From positions 124,001-188,000 of the forward strand of contig JAFAGA010000032.1 of the NCBI GenBank assembly GCA_023423045.1: 64,000 nucleotides of DNA. Direction: 5' to 3'. Under the pieces are notes generated by a model that was not told the DNA's origin, did not search any database, and was given only the letters and a program-made list of their open reading frames with translations. This stretch comes from Bacillota bacterium. GTDB lineage: Bacteria; Bacillota; Clostridia; Lachnospirales; Lachnospiraceae. A program made the translations under genes and the position numbers. Shown piece by piece: positions 52,031 through 61,303 of this stretch (its first letter is position 1; each line of letters opens with the position of its first letter).

Positions 52031-52114
52031 AATTTAGCAAAAATGTTTATACTAGAATTGACAAAACCAACTGTCTTTTGTTAAACTGAGTTTTATTGAA
52101 TTATTGGCCAAAAC

Positions 52115-52143
52115 TTGACATTCAATTAGATAGAGATTATCAT
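52115..52143 (+). promoter_or_regulatory. Strong promoter of the envelope cluster
   Basis: TTGACA (52115-52120), 17 nt, TATCAT (52138-52143). It is 73 nt before the first transglutaminase-like gene. All genes to 61852 are on this strand and I find no clear terminator among them. Confidence 0.75.
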
Positions 52144-52215
52144 ATACATGTATGCCGTCCGGCAGGGCAATTGTCAAAGAATGACTAAACGGCAGGCGGC
52201 AGACAGGAGGAAGGA

Positions 52216-53856
52216 ATGAGACGGAGAAGAAAGCGCAAAAGCCGTTTAAAACAAATTATTATTCTAATTCTTAGTATAGAGGCATTGATGATTATCGGCG
52301 TGGTTGCTTATTTTGGGTTGCGTCCGGAGGTTGTGAAGGTGCTTACGGTAGAGGCGGGAGACCAGGGAATTGAGGCGGAAAGATTTATGAAATACCGTTA
52401 CCTGGAAGGCAGCTTTGTAACCGATATAGGGAGTATAAATACCAGTATTCCGGGGCGCTACCAGGTACAGCTCCTGGTGGGAGGCAGGGTCCATACCTCA
52501 ATCCTGGAAGTGGTGGACACCATAGCACCGGCCGTCACGGTTGGAGACCTGTTGGCTCTGCGCGGGGAGAATGTGAATCCGAAGGCCTTTGTAACAGAGC
52601 TGTCGGATGCGACCCAGGTAAGCGTGTCCTTTGGAGAGCAGCCGGACACTTCCGTACCGGGCGAGCAGGAAGTGACAATCATATGTGAAGATAACGGAGG
52701 AAATAAAACCGTTAAGAAGGCACGTCTTACGGTGCTGGATGTGCGGAGTACGGTTACCATGGAAGCAGGTTCGCCGATGAATATCACTCCGGCGGATTTT
52801 TTAAATAACAGCGATTATGAGGTAACCATTATCACTGATCTTAGAACCCTGGATACCAGTAAGCCGGCGGTGCACTCCATTGAGCTGCTGGTGGATCAAA
52901 AGCTGGTTAACGGTAGTATTGAAGTTATAGATACCACTCCTCCCAAGGCGACGGTCAGGCAGCAGCAGGTCTGGAAGGGGGAGAAGGCGGAGGCCGGCAT
53001 CTTCCTTGAGAGTGTGGAGGATGCTTCGGAGGTTACCGCTTCTTATAAGACAGAGCCGGATTTTAACCGTATGGGTGATCAGGAGATTACATTGCTTGTG
53101 AAGGATGCTTCGGGAAATACCACGGAGCTGACAGCAATGATGACAGTCATAGAGGACACCGAGCCGCCGGTAATTCTGGGAGCGACGGATAAAATCGTGT
53201 ATCTGGGGAAATCAGTATCCTATAAAAAGGGCGTTTCCGTATCGGATAACAAGGATAAGGATCTTCCCTTTGAAGTGGATGCCGGCAATGTGAATCTGAA
53301 GAAGGAAGGCATCTATACCGTTACCTACAAGGCACAGGATACCTCCGGCAATAAGACCGTGAAAGAGGTTACCATAAGGGTTAAGAAAGTTGTGATATCC
53401 GAGGAGACCGTGAACGAATTATGCGATGAGATTCTCGGCAAGATCAGGACGAGTTCCATGACCAAACGTGAAGTTGCTTATGCAATCTATCAGTGGATTA
53501 AGCAGCATGTAGGCTATAGCGGAGATTCGGATAAAACAGACTGGCTGGCAGAAGCACACCGTGGGATAACAGCCGGTACGGGAGACTGCTTTACCTATTT
53601 TGCAGTGGCCCAGGCCTTATTAACAAGGGCGGAAATTGATAATATAGAAGTGATTCGGGTAGGGGGCAGAACCAAACACTATTGGAATCTCATCAACTGC
53701 GGAGATGGTTGGTATCATTTCGATTCCTGCCCGAATAAGGATCATCTGGAAACTTTCATGATGACGGATAAAGAGGTAGAGGCACTTACTCAGAAGCGAG
53801 GGAACAATTATTATGTCTTTGATAAGACCCTGTACCCGGCGACACCGGAAGAATAA
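52216..53856 (+). CDS. Exported Ig-repeat protein with transglutaminase-like domain, paralogue 1
   Basis: A 546-residue protein with a basic N-terminus and one membrane helix (about 13-34). The extracellular part has four to five Ig-like (DUF5011/HYR-like) units joined by VDT(I/T)xPP-type links (VVDTIAPAVTV, VIDTTPPKATV, VIEDTEPPVIL). A C-terminal transglutaminase-like domain (about 420-515) has the papain-type triad C458 (TGDCFTYF), H488 (TKHYWNL) and D503 (HFDSCP). It may be a peptidase or crosslinking enzyme at the wall. A close paralogue of identical length follows. Ribosome site AGGAGG. First gene of the cluster. Confidence 0.85.
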   Translation: MRRRRKRKSRLKQIIILILSIEALMIIGVVAYFGLRPEVVKVLTVEAGDQGIEAERFMKYRYLEGSFVTDIGSINTSIPGRYQVQLLVGGRVHTSILEVVDTIAPAVTVGDLLALRGENVNPKAFVTELSDATQVSVSFGEQPDTSVPGEQEVTIICEDNGGNKTVKKARLTVLDVRSTVTMEAGSPMNITPADFLNNSDYEVTIITDLRTLDTSKPAVHSIELLVDQKLVNGSIEVIDTTPPKATVRQQQVWKGEKAEAGIFLESVEDASEVTASYKTEPDFNRMGDQEITLLVKDASGNTTELTAMMTVIEDTEPPVILGATDKIVYLGKSVSYKKGVSVSDNKDKDLPFEVDAGNVNLKKEGIYTVTYKAQDTSGNKTVKEVTIRVKKVVISEETVNELCDEILGKIRTSSMTKREVAYAIYQWIKQHVGYSGDSDKTDWLAEAHRGITAGTGDCFTYFAVAQALLTRAEIDNIEVIRVGGRTKHYWNLINCGDGWYHFDSCPNKDHLETFMMTDKEVEALTQKRGNNYYVFDKTLYPATPEE

Positions 53857-53953
53857 TCAGTCCAAAAAAAATTATAGAGAGTAATAAAGTGGGTATCATT
53901 TAGCAGAGGAGTGAAATTATTTTACCCTGAGGATATTCACAGAAGGGGACTAC

Positions 53954-55594
53954 ATGAGAGAACAAAAAGGGCAGAGTAGCCGAATGAAGAAGATTATAAT
54001 TCCTATATTCAGTGTTGGGGTGCTGGTAATCCTAAGTGGAGTAATCCATTTTCTGAATCAGTCCGTAGTGGTGAATGCGGTAACGCTGGAAGCAGGAACC
54101 GGGGAAATAAGGATTGAAGATTTTCTGAAGGACAAGGACAGGGAAGGCAGCTTTGTAACGGATATCGGAAGCCTGAACACCAATGTTTTGGGAAACCATG
54201 AGATTAAGATTATGGTGGGATCCAAAATTCATACCTCGTTGCTGGAGGTGGTTGACACCAAGGCACCTGTTTTTACCGTGACAGATCAGCTGGCGCTTCG
54301 GGGTGAGGAAGTGGACCCGAATATCTTTGTATCGGAGGTATCCGATGCGACCCAGGTAACTATTTCTTTTGAGAAGCCGGTGGACACTTCGGCGCCGGGA
54401 GAGCAGGAAGTAACCATTATCTGTGAGGACAGTGCCGGGAACAGGGCTGCCGGGAAAGCAAAGCTTCAGGTGCTGGATATCCATGATACGGTGACCATGG
54501 AGGCCGGCTCCGAGATGAAGATAACTCCGGAGGATTTTGTGAAAGACAGCGGATATAGCGTATCCTTTGTTACGGATCTTGGGACTGTGGATACCGGCAA
54601 GCCGGCTGTGTATCCGGTAGAGCTGGAGGTAGGCGGCAAATCAGTCACAGGAAAAATCGAAGTGGTAGATACCACTCCTCCCAGGGCGGAAGTTAAGAAC
54701 CAGCAGATCTGGAAGGGTGAGAACATAGATGCAAAGCTCTTCCTTGACCGCATCGAGGATGTATCCGAGGTTACCACAGCTTATAAGGAAGCGCCGGACT
54801 TCAATCAGCTGGGGAAGCAAAATATCATACTGGTGCTGACGGACAGCTGGGGAAATAAAACAGAGCTTGCGGCTTCTGTTACCGTGCGTGAGGATACTGA
54901 ACCGCCGGTTATTATGGGAGCCTCAAATAAACGGGTATACATCGGCGATAGCATATCCTATCGAAATGGGATCTCCGTATCGGATAATAAGGATAAGAAC
55001 CTTACCTTTCAGGTGGATAACAGCAAGGTGAATCTGAAAAAAGAAGGAACCTACGAGGTTACCTATACGGCAGCAGATACCTCCGGCAACAAGGTTACCA
55101 AAAAAATTGAAGTAAAGGTAGAAAGATTCGTTGTATCCGAGGATATGCTGAATGAATTATGTGATGAGGTATTGGGTAAGATCACAAAAAAATCCATGTC
55201 AAAAAGAGAAACCGCTCATGCGATTTATAAGTGGATTAAGCAGAGGATAGACTATAGCGGATCTTCTGATAAATCAGACTGGATGGCGGAGGCATACCGC
55301 GGAATGACTAATGGTGCCGGCGATTGCTTCACCTATTTTGCTGCTGCCCAGGCACTGTTAACAAGGGCCGGTATTGATAATATGGAAGTCAACCGGGTGG
55401 GAGGCAGGACAAGGCATTATTGGAATCTCATTAACTGCGGAGAGGGCTGGTACCATTTTGATTCCTGTCCGACCCGTGATAAACATGATGGTTTTATGAT
55501 GACAGATAAGCAGACGGAGGAGTATACAGAACTCCGCGGGAATAATTACTATACCTTTGATCGTTCCTTATATCCGGCAACACCGGAGGAATAG
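53954..55594 (+). CDS. Exported Ig-repeat protein with transglutaminase-like domain, paralogue 2
   Basis: 546 residues, collinear with paralogue 1, with the same membrane helix, Ig-like units and triad positions (C458, H488, D503; AGDCFTYF, TRHYWNL, HFDSCP). Identity is high in the transglutaminase domain and in the last Ig unit (GNKTVK/GNKVTK, VSDNKDK) and lower near the N-terminus. Tandem duplication with later divergence is the simplest reading. It lies 97 bp after paralogue 1 and 50 bp before the racemase. Confidence 0.85.
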   Translation: MREQKGQSSRMKKIIIPIFSVGVLVILSGVIHFLNQSVVVNAVTLEAGTGEIRIEDFLKDKDREGSFVTDIGSLNTNVLGNHEIKIMVGSKIHTSLLEVVDTKAPVFTVTDQLALRGEEVDPNIFVSEVSDATQVTISFEKPVDTSAPGEQEVTIICEDSAGNRAAGKAKLQVLDIHDTVTMEAGSEMKITPEDFVKDSGYSVSFVTDLGTVDTGKPAVYPVELEVGGKSVTGKIEVVDTTPPRAEVKNQQIWKGENIDAKLFLDRIEDVSEVTTAYKEAPDFNQLGKQNIILVLTDSWGNKTELAASVTVREDTEPPVIMGASNKRVYIGDSISYRNGISVSDNKDKNLTFQVDNSKVNLKKEGTYEVTYTAADTSGNKVTKKIEVKVERFVVSEDMLNELCDEVLGKITKKSMSKRETAHAIYKWIKQRIDYSGSSDKSDWMAEAYRGMTNGAGDCFTYFAAAQALLTRAGIDNMEVNRVGGRTRHYWNLINCGEGWYHFDSCPTRDKHDGFMMTDKQTEEYTELRGNNYYTFDRSLYPATPEE

Positions 55595-55644
55595 ACCGTG
55601 CAGTTATATAAAAAGCAGCTTTTTCATGAGCTAAGGAGTGTGGT

Positions 55645-56367
55645 ATTACGAAAGTACTAGGAGTCATAGGCGGGCTTGGGCCCATTGCCACAGCATATTT
55701 TTATCAGCTGGTAATACAGATGACCGAGGCGGAGGTGGATCAGGAGCATATTGAGATGCTGATCTACAGTAAGCCCTCCATCCCGGACCGAACAGAATTC
55801 ATTCTTGGGAAAAGTAAAGCCAATCCGGTATATCCGATGATTGAGGCCGGACGAAAGCTGGTGGAGATGGGAGCGGAGCATATCGTGATCCCCTGCGTTA
55901 CCGCACATTATTTTCATGAGATCTTATCAGAGGGAATTAAGATACCGATTCTTCATGCCATTCGGGAGACGGCGAGGTATCTTCAGGAACAGGGGATCCG
56001 CTGTGTCGGTATCATGGCAACAGAGGGAACGATCCACAGCCGCCTGTTCCAGGCAGAATTGTCGGAATGCGGCATTTCCTATGTGATCCCTGACCAGGAG
56101 AACCAGACAGCAGTCACGGATTTGATCTACAAGAATGTGAAAGCAAACAAGCCAGTAGAATATGAGAAGTTTCACAGAGTATCCAGTCATCTGAAGCAAA
56201 ACGGAGCCCAGGCAATTATTCTTGGCTGCACCGAGCTTTCCCTGATTAAAAGAGATTATGTCATAGGCCCGGGCTATATTGATGCCATGGAGGTTATGGC
56301 GATGCGCAGCATCGTCCTGAGCGGAGCAAAGCTGAAGGAAGAATACCGTGCGCTGATCACGGTTTAG
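55645..56367 (+). CDS. Aspartate/glutamate racemase family protein, ATT start
   Basis: A 240-residue PLP-independent racemase. KVLGVIGGLGPIATAYFYQ is the family N-terminus. The two catalytic cysteines are C84 (IPCVTAHYF; the usual PCNTAH has Asn instead of Val) and C195 (LGCTELSLI). The frame is open from 55630 to the end, but no ATG, GTG or TTG lies before the family N-terminus; the first ATG (55720) would remove 25 residues including the first beta strand. AAGGAG stands 6 nt before an ATT codon at 55645, so ATT is the likely start. The downstream adenylation enzyme may use its D-amino acid. Confidence 0.8.
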   Translation: MTKVLGVIGGLGPIATAYFYQLVIQMTEAEVDQEHIEMLIYSKPSIPDRTEFILGKSKANPVYPMIEAGRKLVEMGAEHIVIPCVTAHYFHEILSEGIKIPILHAIRETARYLQEQGIRCVGIMATEGTIHSRLFQAELSECGISYVIPDQENQTAVTDLIYKNVKANKPVEYEKFHRVSSHLKQNGAQAIILGCTELSLIKRDYVIGPGYIDAMEVMAMRSIVLSGAKLKEEYRALITV

Positions 56368-56405
56368 TACAAGCAATATATTAAACGACGGAAGGGTTTT
56401 AAACC

Positions 56406-57917
56406 ATGCAAAGAAACGTAATGGAATATCTGGAGCAGATTGTGGAAAAGACTCCGGACAAAATAGCTTATGCCAATGAGGATATGGGGTATACCTTTCA
56501 GGAGGTATATGCCGGTTCCCGGGCAATCGGAACCTTCTTAAGCCAAAGGGGACTCTCCAGGGAGCCGGTTGTGGTATTCATGGGTAAGCATCCCAGGGAA
56601 ATTGTTACTTTTTACGGAGTGATCTATTCCGGTAATTATTATGTTCCGATTGATGAAGAGATGCCCAGGCACAGGATTGAATTGATCTTTGAAAACCTGT
56701 CTCCCCGAGCGGTGATCTGCGATGGGGATACCTGCAAGCTGCTGGAGAATCTGCCTTTTGAAGGAGAGGTCTATCTCTATGATGACATCGTGTCACAGCA
56801 GGCTGATACGAAGCTGTTGGGCGATATTCGGGACAGGCAGCTGGATACGGACCCGATTTATATTGTATTTACCTCCGGATCCACCGGAGTACCCAAGGGA
56901 GTGGTGGCCTGCCACCGTTCTGTGATAGATTATGTTGATACCTTATCCGATATTCTTAAAGTGGACTCGGATACGGTGTTCGGTGTTCAGGTACCGCTCT
57001 ATGTGGATGCCTGTCTGAAGGAGCTGTATCCGACCTTAAAATACGGAGCAACAGCATACCTTGTTCCAAAGAATCTGTTCCTGTTCCCACTACAACTCGT
57101 GGGATTTCTGAATGAACATCGGATTAATACGGTTTGCTGGGTGGTCTCCGCACTGACGATGATTTCTGCCTTCGGTGCCTTGGAGAGGGAGGTGCCCAGG
57201 CATTTGCGCACCATTGCCTTTGGCAGCGAAGTATTTCCGATCAAGCAATATAACCTCTGGAAGAAGCATCTGCCGGATGCGCGCTTCATTAATCTGTACG
57301 GACCGACGGAAGCGACCGGAATGTCCTGCTACTATGAAGTGGACCGGGAATTTGCCTTGGATGAGATGATTCCCATCGGCCGTCCTTTTAAGAATAAAGA
57401 GATTCTGCTGTTGGATGAAGACAACCGGATTCCCAAGCAGGGAGAAGAGGGTGAGATCTGTATCCGGGGAACCGGGCTTACGCTGGGATATTATAATAAT
57501 TTTGAAAAAACCAATGAGGCCTTTGTACAAAATCCTTTAAACCGGTGCTATCCTGAACTGATTTACCGCACAGGGGATATTGGAAGATACAATGACCGGG
57601 GTGAGCTGATGTTCGTCTCGCGTAAGGATAATCAAATTAAGCATATGGGCCACCGGATTGAGCTGGGAGAAATTGAAAGCGCGGTGAACCAGATGGAGGA
57701 GGTCAAGAGCGCCTGCGCGATCTTTGATCTTGTAAAGAAGAAAATTATATTGTATTATGTGGGTGAAGTGACGAAGGCACAGGTTGCTCTTTATCTGAAG
57801 GAGAAGCTTCCCAGATATATGATTCCTAATATCATCGAGGGGTTGGAGGATATGCCCCTGACCGCCAACGGTAAGATTAATCGGGTTTTATTAAAAGAAA
57901 AATATAATAATAAATAA
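56406..57917 (+). CDS. Amino-acid adenylating enzyme, DltA-like
   Basis: Stand-alone adenylation enzyme of 503 residues, the usual DltA length. Core motifs: A3 IVFTSGSTGVPKGVVA, A5 NLYGPTEAT, A7 YRTGDIGRY, A8 HMGHRIELGEIE, A10 LTANGKINR with K490. D201 (VPLYVDACLKEL) matches the Asp that binds the amino group, so an amino acid is activated. The DltA cysteine in FCGE, which favours D-Ala, is Gly here (AFGSEVFP, G273), as in many L-amino-acid domains. The substrate is therefore open. It would load the carrier protein encoded next. Confidence 0.87.
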   Translation: MQRNVMEYLEQIVEKTPDKIAYANEDMGYTFQEVYAGSRAIGTFLSQRGLSREPVVVFMGKHPREIVTFYGVIYSGNYYVPIDEEMPRHRIELIFENLSPRAVICDGDTCKLLENLPFEGEVYLYDDIVSQQADTKLLGDIRDRQLDTDPIYIVFTSGSTGVPKGVVACHRSVIDYVDTLSDILKVDSDTVFGVQVPLYVDACLKELYPTLKYGATAYLVPKNLFLFPLQLVGFLNEHRINTVCWVVSALTMISAFGALEREVPRHLRTIAFGSEVFPIKQYNLWKKHLPDARFINLYGPTEATGMSCYYEVDREFALDEMIPIGRPFKNKEILLLDEDNRIPKQGEEGEICIRGTGLTLGYYNNFEKTNEAFVQNPLNRCYPELIYRTGDIGRYNDRGELMFVSRKDNQIKHMGHRIELGEIESAVNQMEEVKSACAIFDLVKKKIILYYVGEVTKAQVALYLKEKLPRYMIPNIIEGLEDMPLTANGKINRVLLKEKYNNK

Positions 57918-57961
57918 TATGTGTACATGCATTTTTTGTGGGACACAAACAGGAGGACAAA

Positions 57962-58189
57962 ATGGAAATAATTTTAGAGATTTTAAGCGGACTTCACCCG
58001 GAGGTGGATTTTGAAACCTGCGATACCCTGATTGATGATAAGATTATCGATTCCTTTGATATCGTATCCATCGTATCCGATATCAGCGATGAATTTGATA
58101 TTACAATTCCGGTAGAAGAGATTGTTCCGAAGAATTTCAACTCTGCCAAGGCGCTGCATGCTATGGTAGAGCGTCTGATGGAAGATTAA
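57962..58189 (+). CDS. Acyl carrier protein, DltC-like
   Basis: A 75-residue carrier protein. The phosphopantetheine serine is S31 in IIDSFDIVSI (DSF where DSL is usual). The length and acidic helices match DltC. It takes the aminoacyl group from the adenylating enzyme and presents it to the MBOAT protein. AGGAGG precedes the ATG at 57962; an upstream GTG is not needed. Confidence 0.88.
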   Translation: MEIILEILSGLHPEVDFETCDTLIDDKIIDSFDIVSIVSDISDEFDITIPVEEIVPKNFNSAKALHAMVERLMED

Positions 58190-58273
58190 TTCCCAAGTAC
58201 TGCAAAATACGCGAGGAGATACCGTTTCCCTGCTTCGGCGGGGAGGGGATACCCGGGCATTACGGAGATAATT

Positions 58274-59863
58274 ATGCTTTTTACATCATATCGATTTATA
58301 TTGTTTATTTTGGCGCTATTCCTGGTATATTATATCATACCCAAGAAGTATCAGTGGATGCTGCTCCTGCTGGCAAGCTATATCTTCTATAGTATTGCCG
58401 GGGTGAAATACCTGATTTATATTTTAGCCACAACCTTATCCACCTATTTCATCAGCCTGCGGTTAAATCAGCTCCAAACGGCTCAGGCCTCCTATCTGAA
58501 AGAAAATAAGGAGAGCTTAAGCAGGGAAGAGAAAAAGGAATATAAAGCAGGGATGAAACTCAGACAGAGAAGATGGATGGTGCTTTGTCTGGTATTTAAT
58601 TTTGGAATTTTGGCAGTGATTAAATATGCGGATTTTACATTGACCAATATCAACGGGGTATTGAACTTGTTCGGTACGAAGCCTCTGCCATTAATCGGCT
58701 TTTTGCTGCCCTTGGGAATATCCTTTTATACATTTCAGACCATGGGCTACCTGATTGATGTGTACCGGGAGAAATATCCCTGTGAACGCAATGTGTTCAA
58801 GCTGGCATTATTCATATCCTTCTTCCCGCAGCTGATCCAGGGACCCATCAGCCGTTTTGATGATCTGAAGGAGACCTTGTTCTCGGAGCATGCGGCGGAG
58901 ATCAGAACGATTTCCTTTGGGCTTCAGAGAATTCTATGGGGTTACTTTAAGAAGCTGGTAATTGCGGACCGCCTTTTGGTGGGAGTCAATACGATTGTAC
59001 GGAACCCTGAGGAGTATCAGGGCGTCTATGTTCTTGTAGGCATGTTTTTCTATGCCATTACATTGTACGCTGATTTTACCGGGGGTATTGATATTACCAT
59101 CGGCATAGCCGAGGTGCTTGGAATTCGTGTTAAAGAGAATTTTGAGCGTCCCTATTTCTCCAAGTCCATTGCGGAGTATTGGAGAAGATGGCATATTTCC
59201 CTGAGCACCTGGTTCCGGGAATACATGTTTTATCCGATTTCCGTCAGCAAGACCATGCTGAACCTTGGTAAGAGCTGCAAGAAGCATGTGGGCGACTGGC
59301 TGGGACGGAGAATTGCAATCTATATCGCTTCGATCATCGTGTGGTTTACCACAGGTATCTGGCATGGTGCCGCCTGGAATTTCATCGTATGGGGATTGTT
59401 GAACTGCCTGGTGATTCTGGTATCCCAGGAATGCATGCCCCTGTATGAAAAATTTCATGAGAAATTCAAAGTGGGACATACCTTCTGGTATCGCCTGTTT
59501 CAAGTGGGCAGAACCTTCTGGCTCATGAGCTTTCTGCGGACCCTGGATTGCTACAGAGATGTGGGAACTACCTTCCGTATGTACGGTACTATCGTTACAC
59601 GGTTTAATTACAGTGAATTATTTACCGGAGGTCTGATGCAGCTGGGACTATCGCATGCGGATTATCTGGTTCTGATTGTGGCGGCTGCCGTTATGCTGGC
59701 GGCCAGTCTGTTAGGACGTTCCGGCAGCGTAAGAGAGAAGCTGGCCTTAAAACCGCTGACGTTCCGATATGCGGCGTATTTTATATTATTGCTGGCAATT
59801 ATCATCTTTGGGGCATATGGAGTCGGATATGATGCCAATCAGTTTATCTATAGCCAGTTCTAA
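58274..59863 (+). CDS. MBOAT family transferase, DltB/AlgI-like
   Basis: Polytopic membrane O-acyltransferase of 529 residues with about 11 helices. MBOAT signatures: SFYTFQTMGYLIDVYREKY, FFPQLIQGPISRFDDL, and the catalytic His H364 in TGIWHGAAWNFIVWG. DltB-type enzymes move the activated group from the carrier protein to the outside. A cytosolic loop (about 70-115) is rich in Lys and Glu. It follows the carrier-protein gene by 84 bp. Confidence 0.9.
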   Translation: MLFTSYRFILFILALFLVYYIIPKKYQWMLLLLASYIFYSIAGVKYLIYILATTLSTYFISLRLNQLQTAQASYLKENKESLSREEKKEYKAGMKLRQRRWMVLCLVFNFGILAVIKYADFTLTNINGVLNLFGTKPLPLIGFLLPLGISFYTFQTMGYLIDVYREKYPCERNVFKLALFISFFPQLIQGPISRFDDLKETLFSEHAAEIRTISFGLQRILWGYFKKLVIADRLLVGVNTIVRNPEEYQGVYVLVGMFFYAITLYADFTGGIDITIGIAEVLGIRVKENFERPYFSKSIAEYWRRWHISLSTWFREYMFYPISVSKTMLNLGKSCKKHVGDWLGRRIAIYIASIIVWFTTGIWHGAAWNFIVWGLLNCLVILVSQECMPLYEKFHEKFKVGHTFWYRLFQVGRTFWLMSFLRTLDCYRDVGTTFRMYGTIVTRFNYSELFTGGLMQLGLSHADYLVLIVAAAVMLAASLLGRSGSVREKLALKPLTFRYAAYFILLLAIIIFGAYGVGYDANQFIYSQF

Positions 59864-59939
59864 TTGGATGAATTCTAATTGAAGGGATTTTGATTGGAAT
59901 CGGCTGATCGTAAGGGGCTGATTGAAAGAACTTAAAAGA

Positions 59940-59969
59940 ACTTTGAATAAAAGGACTTTGAATAAAAGG
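59940..59969 (+). repeat. 15-bp tandem repeat in an intergenic gap
   Basis: ACTTTGAATAAAAGG occurs twice in a row. The 59864-60095 gap (232 bp) is built of related AT-rich words (TTCTAATTG, TGATTGAA) and contains no gene. Confidence 0.7.
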
Positions 59970-60095
59970 ATATGATTGATGGGCTCTGAAGAGAAATGCT
60001 CCGATTGAAATGCTTCTGATTAGAAGGTTTAAAGATAGGGCAGGACGATACATTAACATAAGAACAGGTGCTAATCCTAAGAAAGGCCGATTTTA

Positions 60096-61178
60096 ATGAA
60101 AAAAAGGATAATTATTAATATTGCCGCTGTATGCCTGGCGGTTGTGGTGCTGGTATTACTGCAGAGGCTGTTTATGCCGAAGTATATGTCCTCAATCCAT
60201 GAAGGTAATCTGATTGAGGAGTATTATGATGAGGTGAAGGAGCATGATGTCATATTTGTCGGAGACTGTGAGGTATTCTCCAATGTATCCCCCATTACGC
60301 TATGGGAGAAGTACGGCATCACCAGCTATATCCGCGGAAGTGCGCAGCAGCTGATCTGGCAGTCTTATTATCTGCTGGAAGAGGCATTAAAGTATGAGAA
60401 GCCTAAGGTGGTGGTGTTCAATGTGCTGGCGATGAAGTACAATGAGCCGCAGAAGGAGGCATATAACCGGCTGACGCTGGACGGGATGAAACTGTCCGGA
60501 CCGAAGCTGCGTGCCATCCGCGCCTCCATGATGGAGGATGAAGCCTTAATTACTTATCTCTTTCCGTTACTTAGATATCATTCCCGGTGGAACGAGCTTT
60601 CCGCAGAGGATGTAAAATATCTCTTTCATAAGGACACCCTGTCCCACAACGGCTTTCTGATGAGAGTCGATACCAAGCCGGTAACCGTGGTGCCCAAGGG
60701 GAAGAAGCTGGCGGATTACAGCTTTGGTTCCAACAGCTATGATTACTTAGATAAGATGACCAAGCTCTGCAAGGAAAACGGCATAGAGCTGGTGTTGATA
60801 AAATCCCCCAGCGTATATCCTTATTGGTATGAGGAATGGGATAGCCAGATTGTAGAATACGCCGAGAAGAATGATCTGACCTATATCAATTTCCTGGATT
60901 ATGTAGAGGAGATGGAGATCGATTACAGTGCGGACACCTATGACGGCGGCCTGCATATGAATCTGGCCGGTGCGGAGAAATTCAGCAATTACCTGGGCGA
61001 GATTTTAAGCAGTCAGTACCAGCTGCCGGATCATAGGGAGGATCAGAAGCTGGCGTCTATCTGGAAGCAGAAGACTGATTTTTACTATGAGATGAAAGAG
61101 GATCAGGAAAGAGAGCTTCGGGAATACGGTTATCTAAAGAGCTACGGAGCAGTTGCCCAGTCAATCGAGGAGGAGTAG
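60096..61178 (+). CDS. DltD-like exported SGNH-fold protein with GDC motif
   Basis: A 360-residue protein with an N-terminal membrane helix (about 5-23) and an extracellular SGNH-like domain. Block I reads VIFVGDCEVFSNVSP, with C58 where GDSL enzymes have Ser. The C-terminal block is TYDGGLHMNLAGAEKF with D283 and H287. In dlt operons DltD follows DltB and helps move the D-alanyl group to the polymer; the place of this gene is the same. The Cys could be a thioester nucleophile. The stretch SYIRGSAQQLIWQSYYLLEE is well ordered but unassigned. Confidence 0.75.
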   Translation: MKKRIIINIAAVCLAVVVLVLLQRLFMPKYMSSIHEGNLIEEYYDEVKEHDVIFVGDCEVFSNVSPITLWEKYGITSYIRGSAQQLIWQSYYLLEEALKYEKPKVVVFNVLAMKYNEPQKEAYNRLTLDGMKLSGPKLRAIRASMMEDEALITYLFPLLRYHSRWNELSAEDVKYLFHKDTLSHNGFLMRVDTKPVTVVPKGKKLADYSFGSNSYDYLDKMTKLCKENGIELVLIKSPSVYPYWYEEWDSQIVEYAEKNDLTYINFLDYVEEMEIDYSADTYDGGLHMNLAGAEKFSNYLGEILSSQYQLPDHREDQKLASIWKQKTDFYYEMKEDQERELREYGYLKSYGAVAQSIEEE

Positions 61179-61303
61179 CCTGTAGTGAAAGGCTGGGAGC
61201 CTTCGGCTGATCTGATCCAAGGGTAACAGATTTAGCGGTGATTTGTGTTTGCAGCAAGAAATCCAACTGATATTATTTTTCAATGAAAGGTAAGGGAAAC
61301 GGA

